This document shows, piece by piece, positions 1 through 4,869 of a stretch of DNA of 9,903 nt. The translations under genes and the position numbers were made by a program. The notes beneath the pieces are model-generated. The model was not told the DNA's origin, did not search any database, and saw only the letters and a program-made list of their open reading frames with translations. This stretch comes from Gemmatimonadota bacterium (GTDB taxonomy: Bacteria > Gemmatimonadota > Gemmatimonadetes > Longimicrobiales > Longimicrobiaceae). The stretch covers positions 1-9,903 of the forward strand of contig JAHWJV010000095.1 of assembly GCA_019348265.1 (NCBI GenBank). Direction: 5' to 3'. Position 1 is the first letter of the stretch, and each line of letters begins with the position of its first letter.

Positions 1-69
1 CGCCACAAGAAGAAAGCGTCCAACAAGTTCATCGTGCGCGGCCGCAAGCGCGGCAAAGCCACGACATAG
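1..69 (+). CDS. rplB: 50S ribosomal protein L2 (uL2), C-terminal end, partial
   Basis: Only the last 22 codons are present, read in frame 1 and ending at TAG (67-69). The translated tail is very basic and contains SNKFIVRGRKRGK, which matches the conserved C-terminal end of L2 (SNKFIVRRR type). L2 is a 23S rRNA-binding protein of the large subunit close to the peptidyl transferase centre; the tail seen here contacts rRNA. In the standard S10 operon rplB is directly followed by rpsS, as here, so order supports the call. Oddly, the stop codon is already part of the heptamer repeat array that follows (TAGGGAACAG), so the array begins at the very last codon of the gene. Confidence 0.93.
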   Translation, partial: RHKKKASNKFIVRGRKRGKATT

Positions 70-139
70 GGAACAGGGAATAGGGAACAGCGGGAAACGC
101 CCGGCTGGCTGTTCCCTATTCCCTATTCCCTATTCCCTG
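67..139. repeat. Inverted heptamer array, AGGGAAY family (array A)
   Basis: The left arm (67-90) is made of 7-bp units AGGGAAC/AGGGAAT, and the right arm (109-139) is the reverse complement in units of TTCCCTA/TTCCCTG. Positions 67-90 pair with 109-132 as a 24-bp stem with one mismatch, around an 18-nt loop (91-108). The left arm carries GGG runs at 69-71, 76-78, 83-85 and 92-94 with 4-, 4- and 6-nt loops. The right arm carries CCC runs at 114, 121, 128 and 135 with 4-nt loops. Both strands therefore match the G3N1-7 quadruplex pattern. The rplB stop codon lies inside the left arm. Heptamer tandem repeats (STRR) are known from cyanobacteria; function here is unknown. Confidence 0.85.
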
Positions 140-253
140 CATTATATTGCACGGCTGCGGTCGCCCTGCGAGGCGTCCGCATTCGCGTCCACCACTGGAC
201 TACGCACGTGGATCTCGCCCCGGGAGTGCCGGGGCAGCTAAGAGCGAGAGAGA
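140..253 (+). other. rpsS leader (spacer after array A)
   Basis: This is a 114-nt untranslated stretch between array A and rpsS, where the S10 operon normally has only a few bases. It holds a short AT-rich patch (141-148) that looks like a -10 box but has no matching -35. Near the gene there is a perfect GC hairpin (217-235). The sequence just before the ATG is purine-rich (GAGCGAGAGAGA) rather than a clear AGGAGG. I see no conserved small protein here. Confidence 0.5.
217..235 (+). promoter_or_regulatory. GC hairpin upstream of rpsS
   Basis: GCCCCGG (217-223) and CCGGGGC (229-235) form a perfect 7-bp stem with a GAGTG loop, 18 nt before the rpsS ATG. No U-tract follows, so it is not a terminator. 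Similar GC hairpins sit before rplE (3431-3452) and rpsH (4428-4445). A role in translation or mRNA stability is inference. Confidence 0.45.
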
Positions 254-541
254 ATGCCAAGAAGTCTCAAGAAGGGGCCGTTCGTCCAGGAGAGTCTGCT
301 CAACAAGATCTCCGGGATGAACGACAGGGGCGAGAAGCGCGTCGTGAAGACGTGGGCGCGCGGCTCGACGATCACTCCCGATTTCATCGGCCACACGCTC
401 GCCGTGCACAACGGGAACAAGTTCATCCCGGTGTACCTCACGGAGAACATGGTCGGTCACAAGCTCGGCGAGTTTGCTCCGACGCGGACCTTCCGGGGCC
501 ACGCGGGCAAGATGGTCGACAAGCGGGCGAAGGCCCGCTAA
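254..541 (+). CDS. rpsS: 30S ribosomal protein S19 (uS19)
   Basis: This 95-residue protein starts with MPRSLKKGPFV, the S19 signature, and contains GHTLAVHNG and TFRGHAG, both characteristic of the family. Length fits the usual 90-95 residues. S19 sits in the head of the small subunit with S13 and contacts the A-site tRNA region and intersubunit bridges. The C-terminal tail (KMVDKRAKAR) is basic, as expected for an rRNA-binding tail. The start is fixed by the conserved N-terminus, although the ribosome binding site is weak (purine-rich, no clear AGGAG). It is separated from rplB by an exceptional 184-nt spacer and followed 22 nt later by rplV with a good Shine-Dalgarno. Confidence 0.97.
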   Translation: MPRSLKKGPFVQESLLNKISGMNDRGEKRVVKTWARGSTITPDFIGHTLAVHNGNKFIPVYLTENMVGHKLGEFAPTRTFRGHAGKMVDKRAKAR

Positions 542-563
542 GCCGAGCAGAGGAGAGATCATA

Positions 564-914
564 ATGAAGGCCCATGCCATCGCGAAAAACGTGGGGATGT
601 CCCCGCGAAAGGTACGTCTCGTGGCCGACCTGATCCGGGGTCGCGACGTGAACGAGGCGTACTCGATCCTGAAGTTCTCGAAGAAAGCCGCCTCGCGTCC
701 GATCGAGAAGACGCTCCGTTCCGCGGTTGCCAACGCACAGCAGAAGGCCGACACGGGGGGCTCCCTCCTTGACGCCGACGAGCTCGTGGTCCGGGAGGCC
801 TACGTGAACGAGGGGCCGCGCCTGAAGCGCTTCCGTGCCGCGGCGATGGGCCGCGCCGCGCCGCGCATCAAGCGCTCCAGCCAGATCACCATCGTCGTCG
901 ACCGCAAGGAGTAG
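564..914 (+). CDS. rplV: 50S ribosomal protein L22 (uL22)
   Basis: This 116-residue protein contains MSPRKVRLVADLIRG near the N-terminus and the extended beta-hairpin near the C-terminus (about residues 82-105) that lines the nascent-peptide exit tunnel. I chose ATG at 564, not the upstream in-frame ATG at 474 inside rpsS, because AGGAG at 551-555 lies 8 nt before it and family homology begins here. The hairpin tip reads LKRFRAAAMGRAA, where E. coli has LKRIMPRAKGRAD by my alignment from memory, so two basic tunnel residues (R88 and K90 in E. coli) appear as Ala and Met (M95 here). It ends with TAG and rpsC begins 2 nt later. Confidence 0.97.
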   Translation: MKAHAIAKNVGMSPRKVRLVADLIRGRDVNEAYSILKFSKKAASRPIEKTLRSAVANAQQKADTGGSLLDADELVVREAYVNEGPRLKRFRAAAMGRAAPRIKRSSQITIVVDRKE

Positions 915-916
915 CC

Positions 917-1579
917 GTGGGACAGAAAGTCCATCCGACAGGGTTCCGGCTCGGAATCGTTAAGACGTGGAAGTCGCGCTGGTACGCCGAGCGGAACTTC
1001 CCGAAGCTGCTGCAGGAGGATGAGAGCCTCCGGAAGTATCTGCACCAGCGCTTGGGGCACGCATCGCTCTCGCAGGTGGAGATCGAGCGCAAGCCGCAGA
1101 AGGTCATCTTGACCATCCACACGGCTCGTCCGGGCGTGGTGATCGGCAAGGGCGGCTCCGAGGTCGACAAGCTCCGCGACGAGCTCGGCCGGCTGACGAC
1201 GAGCGAAGTGGCGATCAACGTCGAAGAGGTGAAGCGCCCCGAGATCGACGCGCAGCTGGTCGCCGACAGCATCGCCCATCAGCTGGTGCAGCGCGTCTCG
1301 TTCCGCCGCGCGATGAAGCGATCGGTGCAGAACGCGATGCGGGCCGGAGCCGAGGGGATCAAGGTGCAGCTGGCAGGTCGCCTGAACGGCGCCGAGATCG
1401 CGCGCACCGAGGGATACAAAGAAGGCCGCATCCCGCTGCACACGCTGCGGGCCGACATCGACTACGCACAGTCGACCGCGCGGACGACGTTCGGGACGAT
1501 CGGCGTGAAGGTCTGGGTCTTCAAGGGTGAAGTCGTCGAGGACCGCCGTGGCCGGACGTACTCCAGCGACGTCGCCTAA
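917..1579 (+). CDS. rpsC: 30S ribosomal protein S3 (uS3)
   Basis: This 220-residue protein starts at GTG (917) with MGQKVHPTGFRLG, the invariant S3 start. The Shine-Dalgarno AAGGAG (906-911) lies over the end of rplV. The type II KH domain is visible with its GxxG loop (VVIGKGG, residues 75-80). The C-terminal domain has RTEGYKEGRIPLHTLRADIDYA (residues 163-184 region). FRRAMKR (129-135) keeps the basic residues that in E. coli S3 (R131, R132, K135) support mRNA unwinding at the entry channel. S3 works there with S4 and S5, which is relevant because S5 in this window has a large RGG extension. Length and order are normal. Confidence 0.97.
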   Translation: MGQKVHPTGFRLGIVKTWKSRWYAERNFPKLLQEDESLRKYLHQRLGHASLSQVEIERKPQKVILTIHTARPGVVIGKGGSEVDKLRDELGRLTTSEVAINVEEVKRPEIDAQLVADSIAHQLVQRVSFRRAMKRSVQNAMRAGAEGIKVQLAGRLNGAEIARTEGYKEGRIPLHTLRADIDYAQSTARTTFGTIGVKVWVFKGEVVEDRRGRTYSSDVA

Positions 1580-1593
1580 GAGGGATAGAGATC

Positions 1594-2019
1594 ATGCTAG
1601 CTCCCAAGCGAGTAAAGTACCGGAAGCAGATGAAGGGGCGCATGCGCGGCAGCGCGCAGCGCGGCAACACCGTGGCCTTCGGCGAATACGGCCTGCAGGC
1701 GCTCGATCGCGGCTGGATCTCCAACCGCTCCATCGAGGCCGCTCGTATCGCCATGACCCGTCACATGAAGCGTGGCGGCAAGGTGTGGATCCGCATCTTC
1801 CCGGATAAGCCCATCACGAAGAAGCCTCTCGAGGTCCGGATGGGCAAGGGTAAGGGTAATCCGGAGGGCTGGGTCGCCGTCGTGAAGCCGGGCCGGATGA
1901 TGTTCGAGATCGAGGGCATCCCGGAGGACGTGGCGAAGCGCGCGCTGGAGCTCGCAGCGGCGAAGCTGCCGGTCCGCTGCAAGATCATCGTCCGACAGGG
2001 CGTTGGAGGTGGCGAATGA
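1594..2019 (+). CDS. rplP: 50S ribosomal protein L16 (uL16)
   Basis: This 141-residue protein begins MLAPKRVKYRKQMKGRM and contains GDVAFG-like NTVAFGEYGLQAL, then GKGKGNPEGWVAVVKPG, which are L16 signatures. The protein binds 23S rRNA near the A site and helps position aminoacyl-tRNA in the large subunit. GAGGGAT (1580-1586) serves as ribosome binding site 7 nt before the ATG. The gene overlaps rpmC by 4 nt (ATGA at 2016-2019), so translation of the two is probably coupled. The usual aromatic residue of the GNPEYW motif is Gly here (PEGW), a small deviation. Otherwise length and sequence are ordinary. Confidence 0.97.
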   Translation: MLAPKRVKYRKQMKGRMRGSAQRGNTVAFGEYGLQALDRGWISNRSIEAARIAMTRHMKRGGKVWIRIFPDKPITKKPLEVRMGKGKGNPEGWVAVVKPGRMMFEIEGIPEDVAKRALELAAAKLPVRCKIIVRQGVGGGE

Positions 2020-2222
2020 AGACGGGAGAGATTCGTGATCTGAGCGTCGACGAGATCGACGCGCGAATCACGCAGCTGCAGGAGGAGCTGTTCCGGCTTC
2101 GTTTCCGCTCCGCGACGCAGGAGCTCGAGAACCCGATGCTCCTTCGCACGCTCCGCAAGGACATCGCGCGCCTGAAGACGGTGCTGCGGGAACGGGAACT
2201 TCTGACTGAGGGCGCAAGCTGA
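2016..2222 (+). CDS. rpmC: 50S ribosomal protein L29 (uL29)
   Basis: This 68-residue, largely helical protein fits L29: MKTGEIRDLSVDEIDARI followed by LQEELFRLRFRSATQELENP, with the conserved (L/F)RF..A..QLENP pattern, and a C-terminal RKDIARLKTVLRER helix. L29 lies near the tunnel exit next to L23 and forms part of the docking area for trigger factor and SRP. The start is set by a strong GGAGGT (2005-2010) 5 nt upstream. It overlaps rplP (ATGA) and rpsQ (TGATG, one shared base), indicating coupled translation through three genes. Confidence 0.95.
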   Translation: MKTGEIRDLSVDEIDARITQLQEELFRLRFRSATQELENPMLLRTLRKDIARLKTVLRERELLTEGAS

Positions 2223-2503
2223 TGGCCGCGGAACAGAGCGAGCAGCAGACCGACCGGAACCGCCGCAAGACGCGCGTCGGCACCGTGGTCTCCGATAAGA
2301 TGAACAAGACGGTCGTGGTCGTCGTGGAGCGCCGGTACGCTCACCCGCTGTACGGAAAGCAGGTGACGCGGACCAAGAAGTACCACGCTCACGACGAGAA
2401 CGACGAGTACCGGATTGGCGACGTCGTCCGCATCATGGAGACGCGCCCCCTGAGCAAGCTGAAGCGGTGGCGGGTCGTCGAAGCCGTCGAGCGCGCGAAG
2501 TAA
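2222..2503 (+). CDS. rpsQ: 30S ribosomal protein S17 (uS17)
   Basis: This 93-residue OB-fold protein has RVGTVVSDKMNKTVVVVVERRYAHPLYGK, then VTRTKKYHAHDENDEYRIGDVVRIMETRPLSK in the second half, both typical of S17. It binds helices of 16S rRNA in the body of the small subunit and is an early assembly protein. A polar N-terminal lead-in of roughly 16 residues (AAEQSEQQTDRNRRK) precedes the family core. The start codon overlaps the rpmC stop (TGATG at 2220-2224). This is the last gene of the S10 part; after its TAA the tight packing stops at a GATAGCC-type array. Confidence 0.96.
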   Translation: MAAEQSEQQTDRNRRKTRVGTVVSDKMNKTVVVVVERRYAHPLYGKQVTRTKKYHAHDENDEYRIGDVVRIMETRPLSKLKRWRVVEAVERAK

Positions 2504-2511
2504 AAACCTGA

Positions 2512-2591
2512 GGCTATCAGCTATCGGTCATCGGCTATCGGTCCTTCAGGATCGCTTCCGACCGATAGCCGATAGCCGATAGCCGATAGCG
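2512..2591. repeat. Inverted heptamer array, GGCTATC/GATAGCC family (array B)
   Basis: The left arm (2512-2543) is GGCTATC, AGCTATC, GGTCATC, GGCTATC, then GGTC. After a 16-nt loop (2544-2559) the right arm (2560-2591) is GACC followed by GATAGCC three times and GATAGCG. The arms pair as a stem of about 31 bp with around four mismatches, mostly in left units 2 and 3, while the right arm is almost perfect. The array starts 8 nt after the rpsQ stop and ends 7 nt before the rplN ATG, so it fills essentially the whole spacer and takes the place where a ribosome binding site should be. Confidence 0.88.
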
Positions 2592-2598
2592 AACTGCA

Positions 2599-2967
2599 AT
2601 GATCCAGCAAGAATCCATCGTCAAGATCGCGGACAACAGCGGCGCCAAGCGCGCGCTCGTAATCCGCGTTCTCGGCGGCAGCAAGCGCCGCTACGCGCGC
2701 ATCGGCGACATCGTGGTCGTCGCGGTGAAGGACGCGCTCCCGGACGGAACGGTGAAGAAGGGCGACGTGGCGAAGGCGGTCGTTGTTCGCACTCGCAAGG
2801 AGCAGCGCCGCAAGGACGGCTCCTACATCCGCTTCGACGAGAACGCCGCGGTGATCATCAATGACGCGGGCGAGCCCCGCGCCACCCGCATCTTCGGGCC
2901 GGTCGGCCGGGAGCTGCGCGAGAAGAAGTTCATGAAGATCGTGTCGCTCGCCCCGGAGGTGTTGTAA
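2599..2967 (+). CDS. rplN: 50S ribosomal protein L14 (uL14)
   Basis: This 122-residue protein has the exact family length and sequence: MIQQESIVKIADNSGAKRALVIRVLGGS at the start, VVVRTRKEQRRKDGSYIRFDENAAVIIN in the middle and FGPVGRELREKKFMKIVSLAPEVL at the end. L14 is a beta-barrel protein at the subunit interface, contacts L19 and 16S rRNA, and is the binding site of the silencing factor RsfS. It opens the spc part. No Shine-Dalgarno is visible: the bases before ATG are GATAGCGAACTGCA, the edge of array B. It ends in TAATG, sharing one base with rplX. Confidence 0.97.
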   Translation: MIQQESIVKIADNSGAKRALVIRVLGGSKRRYARIGDIVVVAVKDALPDGTVKKGDVAKAVVVRTRKEQRRKDGSYIRFDENAAVIINDAGEPRATRIFGPVGRELREKKFMKIVSLAPEVL

Positions 2968-3347
2968 TGGCCCTCAAGCGAACCGTCCGGTCCGGCGCGT
3001 CGAACAAGACGGCACCCTCGAAGCTCTTCGTCCGCAAGGGCGACCGCGTCCAGGTGATGCGGGGCAACGAGCGCGGCAAGGAGGGGACGGTCCTCCGCGT
3101 CGACCGTGAGAAGAACCGCGTGGTGATCGAGGGGGTCAACCTTCGCAAGCGCCACATGCGTCCCTCTGCGGTCAGCCCGGAGGGTGGCATCATCAGCTTC
3201 GAGGCGCCGATCAGCGCCTCGAACGTGATGCTCCTGGACCCGGAGACCGGCAAGCCCACGCGTCTGCGCACAAAGCAGAACGACGACGGCACCAAGGACC
3301 GCGTAGCCGCCAAGTCCGGCCGCGCACTCCCCAGAGCGACCCGATAA
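2967..3347 (+). CDS. rplX: 50S ribosomal protein L24 (uL24)
   Basis: This 126-residue protein carries a KOW motif in its N-terminal half (VRKGDRVQVMRGNERGKEG, about residues 22-40), followed by VIEGVNLRKRHMRPS and GGIISFEAPISASNVMLLDP, all typical of bacterial L24. L24 is a 23S rRNA-binding initiator of large-subunit assembly, near the tunnel exit. It is longer than the usual 100-105 residues: about 20 extra basic residues lead at the N-terminus (KRTVRSGASNKTAPSK) and a polar tail trails at the C-terminus. GGAGGTG lies 6 nt upstream inside rplN, and the start overlaps the rplN stop by one base. Confidence 0.96.
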   Translation: MALKRTVRSGASNKTAPSKLFVRKGDRVQVMRGNERGKEGTVLRVDREKNRVVIEGVNLRKRHMRPSAVSPEGGIISFEAPISASNVMLLDPETGKPTRLRTKQNDDGTKDRVAAKSGRALPRATR

Positions 3348-3385
3348 AAAGTCTTCGGTCAGTTCGTTTTCAGTCCTGAAAGACT

Positions 3386-3413
3386 GATAGCCGATAGCCG
3401 ATAGCTGATAGCC
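3386..3413. repeat. Direct heptamer array, GATAGCC family (array C)
   Basis: Four 7-bp units lie head to tail: GATAGCC, GATAGCC, GATAGCT, GATAGCC. They match the right arm of array B in sequence and orientation. No intact GGCTATC arm lies to the left. The preceding 38 nt hold only short inverted pieces (AGTCTT 3350-3355 with AAGACT 3380-3385; CAGTC 3371-3375 with GACTG 3382-3386), which may be a decayed left arm. Arrays B and C bracket the rplN-rplX pair as direct repeats about 820 bp apart. Confidence 0.8.
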
Positions 3414-3430
3414 TTTACACGCGTGACCGC

Positions 3431-3452
3431 CCCGCCGGGGAAGACCGGCGGG
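3431..3452 (+). promoter_or_regulatory. GC hairpin upstream of rplE
   Basis: CCCGCCGG (3431-3438) and CCGGCGGG (3445-3452) form a perfect 8-bp stem with the loop GGAAGA, 23 nt before the rplE ATG and just upstream of its AGGAGA. No U-tract follows. In E. coli the spc operon is repressed by S8 binding near the rplE start; I do not recognise the S8 site in this hairpin, so a regulatory role is only inferred. Confidence 0.45.
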
Positions 3453-3475
3453 ATACGGAGCGACAGGAGATTCAG

Positions 3476-4117
3476 ATGGCCAAGAAGACAGCGGAAGACG
3501 CCGCGCAGGCGCAGGCGCAGCCCGGGAAGGTGACCGCGAAGCCGGCGGAGAAGCCGCGGCTACAGCGGTATTACGAGGAGCAGGTCCGCCCGAAGCTGCA
3601 GGAGCAGTTCAGCTTCAAGTCGACCATGCAGACCCCGAAGCTGGAGAAGATCGTCATCAACGTCGGGGTCGGCGAGGCGGGAAAGAACGCGAAGCTGCTC
3701 GAGTCGGTGGTGCAGGAGATCGGGCTGATCACGGGGCAGAAGGCGTCGATCCGCAAGGCGAAGAAGGCGATCTCGAACTTCGGGCTCCGCGAGGGAATGC
3801 CGGTCGGCGTGACGGTGACGCTGCGGCGCGAGCGGATGTTCGAGTTCCTCGATCGCTTCGTAAACGTCGCGGTGCCGCGGATTCGTGACTTCCGGGGGCT
3901 TCCCTCCCGCTCGTTCGACGGGCGCGGGAACTACACCGTCGGGGTGAAGGAGCAGCTGATCTTCCCGGAGATCGACTACGACAAGGTCAACAAGATCCAC
4001 GGGATGGACATCACGTTCGTGACGTCGACGGACCGCGACGACGAGGGGATGGCGCTCCTTCGCGAGCTGGGAATGCCCTTCCGGGGCGAGACGCCGGTGC
4101 AGGTCAGCCCGAGCTAG
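3476..4117 (+). CDS. rplE: 50S ribosomal protein L5 (uL5) with N-terminal extension
   Basis: The L5 core is clear: RYYEEQVRPKLQEQFSFKS, then MQTPKLEKIVINVGVGEA, GQKASIRKAKKAISNFGLREGMPVG, FRGLPSRSFDGRGNYTVGVKEQ and FPEIDYDK. L5 binds 5S rRNA with L18 and forms the central protuberance, contacting S13 and P-site tRNA. The protein has 213 residues against about 179 normally. The first 26 or so are an Ala/Lys/Gln/Pro-rich, probably disordered lead (residues 2-26), with a short extra C-terminus (GETPVQVSPS). The start at 3476 is backed by AGGAGA 6 nt upstream; no better start lies next to the core. It follows array C after a 128-nt spacer. Confidence 0.96.
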   Translation: MAKKTAEDAAQAQAQPGKVTAKPAEKPRLQRYYEEQVRPKLQEQFSFKSTMQTPKLEKIVINVGVGEAGKNAKLLESVVQEIGLITGQKASIRKAKKAISNFGLREGMPVGVTVTLRRERMFEFLDRFVNVAVPRIRDFRGLPSRSFDGRGNYTVGVKEQLIFPEIDYDKVNKIHGMDITFVTSTDRDDEGMALLRELGMPFRGETPVQVSPS

Positions 4118-4150
4118 GCCGATCCGCGACATTCAACGACCGAGAATCTC

Positions 4151-4336
4151 ATGGCGCGCAAGTCTCTGATCGAGAAGTCCAACCGGAAGCCGAAGTTCGG
4201 CGTCCGTGGTTACAACCGGTGCAACCGCTGCGGACGGCCGCGCGCATTCCTGCGCAAGTTCGGCCTCTGCCGCATCTGCTTCCGGGAGCAGGCACTTCGG
4301 GGTGAGATCCCTGGCGTGCGCAAGGCGAGCTGGTAG
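4151..4336 (+). CDS. rpsZ: 30S ribosomal protein S14 type Z (uS14, zinc-binding)
   Basis: This 61-residue protein is the short zinc form of S14. It begins MARKSLIEKS and has the two CxxC pairs C24-x2-C27 and C40-x2-C43 (CNRC and CRIC) that bind one zinc ion, and ends in the family-typical GVRKASW. S14 is a late assembly protein of the small-subunit head near S3 and S10. The four-cysteine form distinguishes this lineage from those with the long zinc-free S14, such as most proteobacteria and cyanobacteria. The ribosome binding site is weak (CGAGAAT). It follows rplE after 33 nt and is followed by array D. Confidence 0.96.
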   Translation: MARKSLIEKSNRKPKFGVRGYNRCNRCGRPRAFLRKFGLCRICFREQALRGEIPGVRKASW

Positions 4337-4342
4337 CGAGGT

Positions 4343-4405
4343 CTCCAGTTGCCAGTATCCAGTTGCCAGTCCGACTGGTAGCTGGCAACTGGTAACTGGC
4401 AGCTG
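4343..4405. repeat. Inverted heptamer array, TGCCAGT/ACTGGCA family (array D)
   Basis: The left half (4343-4370) has 7-bp units ending in CCAGT: CTCCAGT, TGCCAGT, ATCCAGT, TGCCAGT. The right half (4374-4405) has ACTGGTA, GCTGGCA, ACTGGTA, ACTGGCA, then GCTG. Units can pair in more than one register; the pairing of 4350-4370 with 4381-4401 gives a stem of about 21 bp with a 10-nt loop and a few mismatches. It begins 6 nt after the rpsZ stop. The right edge runs into CTGTTTTTCA, nearly the same edge (CTGTTTTCA) as in array E, which suggests a common element boundary. Confidence 0.85.
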
Positions 4406-4410
4406 TTTTT
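4350..4410 (+). terminator. Possible intrinsic terminator formed by array D
   Basis: The array D stem (4350-4370 with 4381-4401) is followed by GCTG and then five T residues (4406-4410), the layout of a Rho-independent terminator. It lies inside the spc operon, before rpsH and the essential genes behind it, so full termination is unlikely unless a promoter lies downstream. Partial attenuation or an RNA-stability role is as plausible. Confidence 0.3.
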
Positions 4411-4427
4411 CATTCACTTCCTACCAG

Positions 4428-4445
4428 TCCGGCGGCTTCGCCGGA
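4428..4445 (+). promoter_or_regulatory. GC hairpin upstream of rpsH
   Basis: TCCGGCG (4428-4434) and CGCCGGA (4439-4445) form a perfect 7-bp stem closed by a GCTT tetraloop. It ends 20 nt before the rpsH ATG, just upstream of TATAGGAGAA, which holds the ribosome binding site. It is the third hairpin of this kind between an array and a ribosomal protein gene in the window. Function is not established by the sequence. Confidence 0.45.
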
Positions 4446-4465
4446 TACTATAGGAGAACAACCGC

Positions 4466-4858
4466 ATGATGACGGATCCCATCGCGGACATGTTGACCCG
4501 CGTGCGCAACGCGGGTCAGGCGCGCCTTCGGCGCGTCGACATGCCCGTATCGAAGTTGAAGATCGAAGTCGCCCGGATTCTCAAAGAGAATCACTACATC
4601 CACGACTACAAGGTTCTGGACGACGCCACGCACCAGGTGCTGCGGCTTTACCTGAAGTACTATCAGGACAAACCCGTCATCCGCGAGCTGCGCCGCGTAT
4701 CCAAGCCTGGGCTCCGCAAGTATGTGGGGGTGCAGGAGATCCCGCGCGTCCGTAACGGAATGGGGATGGCCATCCTCTCCACCTCTCGGGGTGTGATGAC
4801 GGACAGCGCCGCGCGCGAAAACAAGGTGGGTGGCGAGCTCCTCGCCATCGTCTGGTAA
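4466..4858 (+). CDS. rpsH: 30S ribosomal protein S8 (uS8)
   Basis: This 130-residue protein begins MMTDPIADMLTRVRNAGQA and ends with LSTSRGVMTDSAARENKVGGELLAIVW, the conserved S8 start and C-terminal RNA-binding motif (STSRG). S8 binds the central domain of 16S rRNA and is needed for small-subunit assembly; in E. coli it also represses its own spc operon. Two adjacent ATG codons (4466 and 4469) are possible starts. AGGAGA (4452-4457) is 8 nt from the first and 11 nt from the second, favouring the first. It follows the array D spacer (129 nt) and is 11 nt from rplF. Confidence 0.96.
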   Translation: MMTDPIADMLTRVRNAGQARLRRVDMPVSKLKIEVARILKENHYIHDYKVLDDATHQVLRLYLKYYQDKPVIRELRRVSKPGLRKYVGVQEIPRVRNGMGMAILSTSRGVMTDSAARENKVGGELLAIVW

Positions 4859-4869
4859 GGGGGAGAGCC

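Noticed and set aside
67..139. CRISPR array
   Set aside because: Units are 7 bp with no spacers, and the arms are inverted; no cas genes are near.
141..175. Promoter-like TATATT (143-148) and TTGCAC (147-152) between rplB and rpsS
   Set aside because: The -10-like box has no -35 at the right distance, and TTGCAC has no -10 17 nt downstream. Too weak to call.
208..564. A 118-codon + strand ORF starting in the rpsS leader
   Set aside because: It overlaps rpsS entirely in another frame, and its Arg/Gln/Glu-rich composition is typical of a frame shadow in GC-rich DNA. No ribosome binding site or family resemblance.
2512..2591. Insertion sequence or MITE
   Set aside because: The arrays are inverted repeats, but I see no target-site duplication and no transposase; the stepwise 7-bp build fits tandem repeat growth better. 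A mobile origin is not excluded.
4413..4452. Possible promoter TTCACT (4413-4418) with TACTAT (4446-4451) before rpsH
   Set aside because: The spacing is 27 nt instead of about 17, and the transcript would begin inside or after the ribosome binding site.
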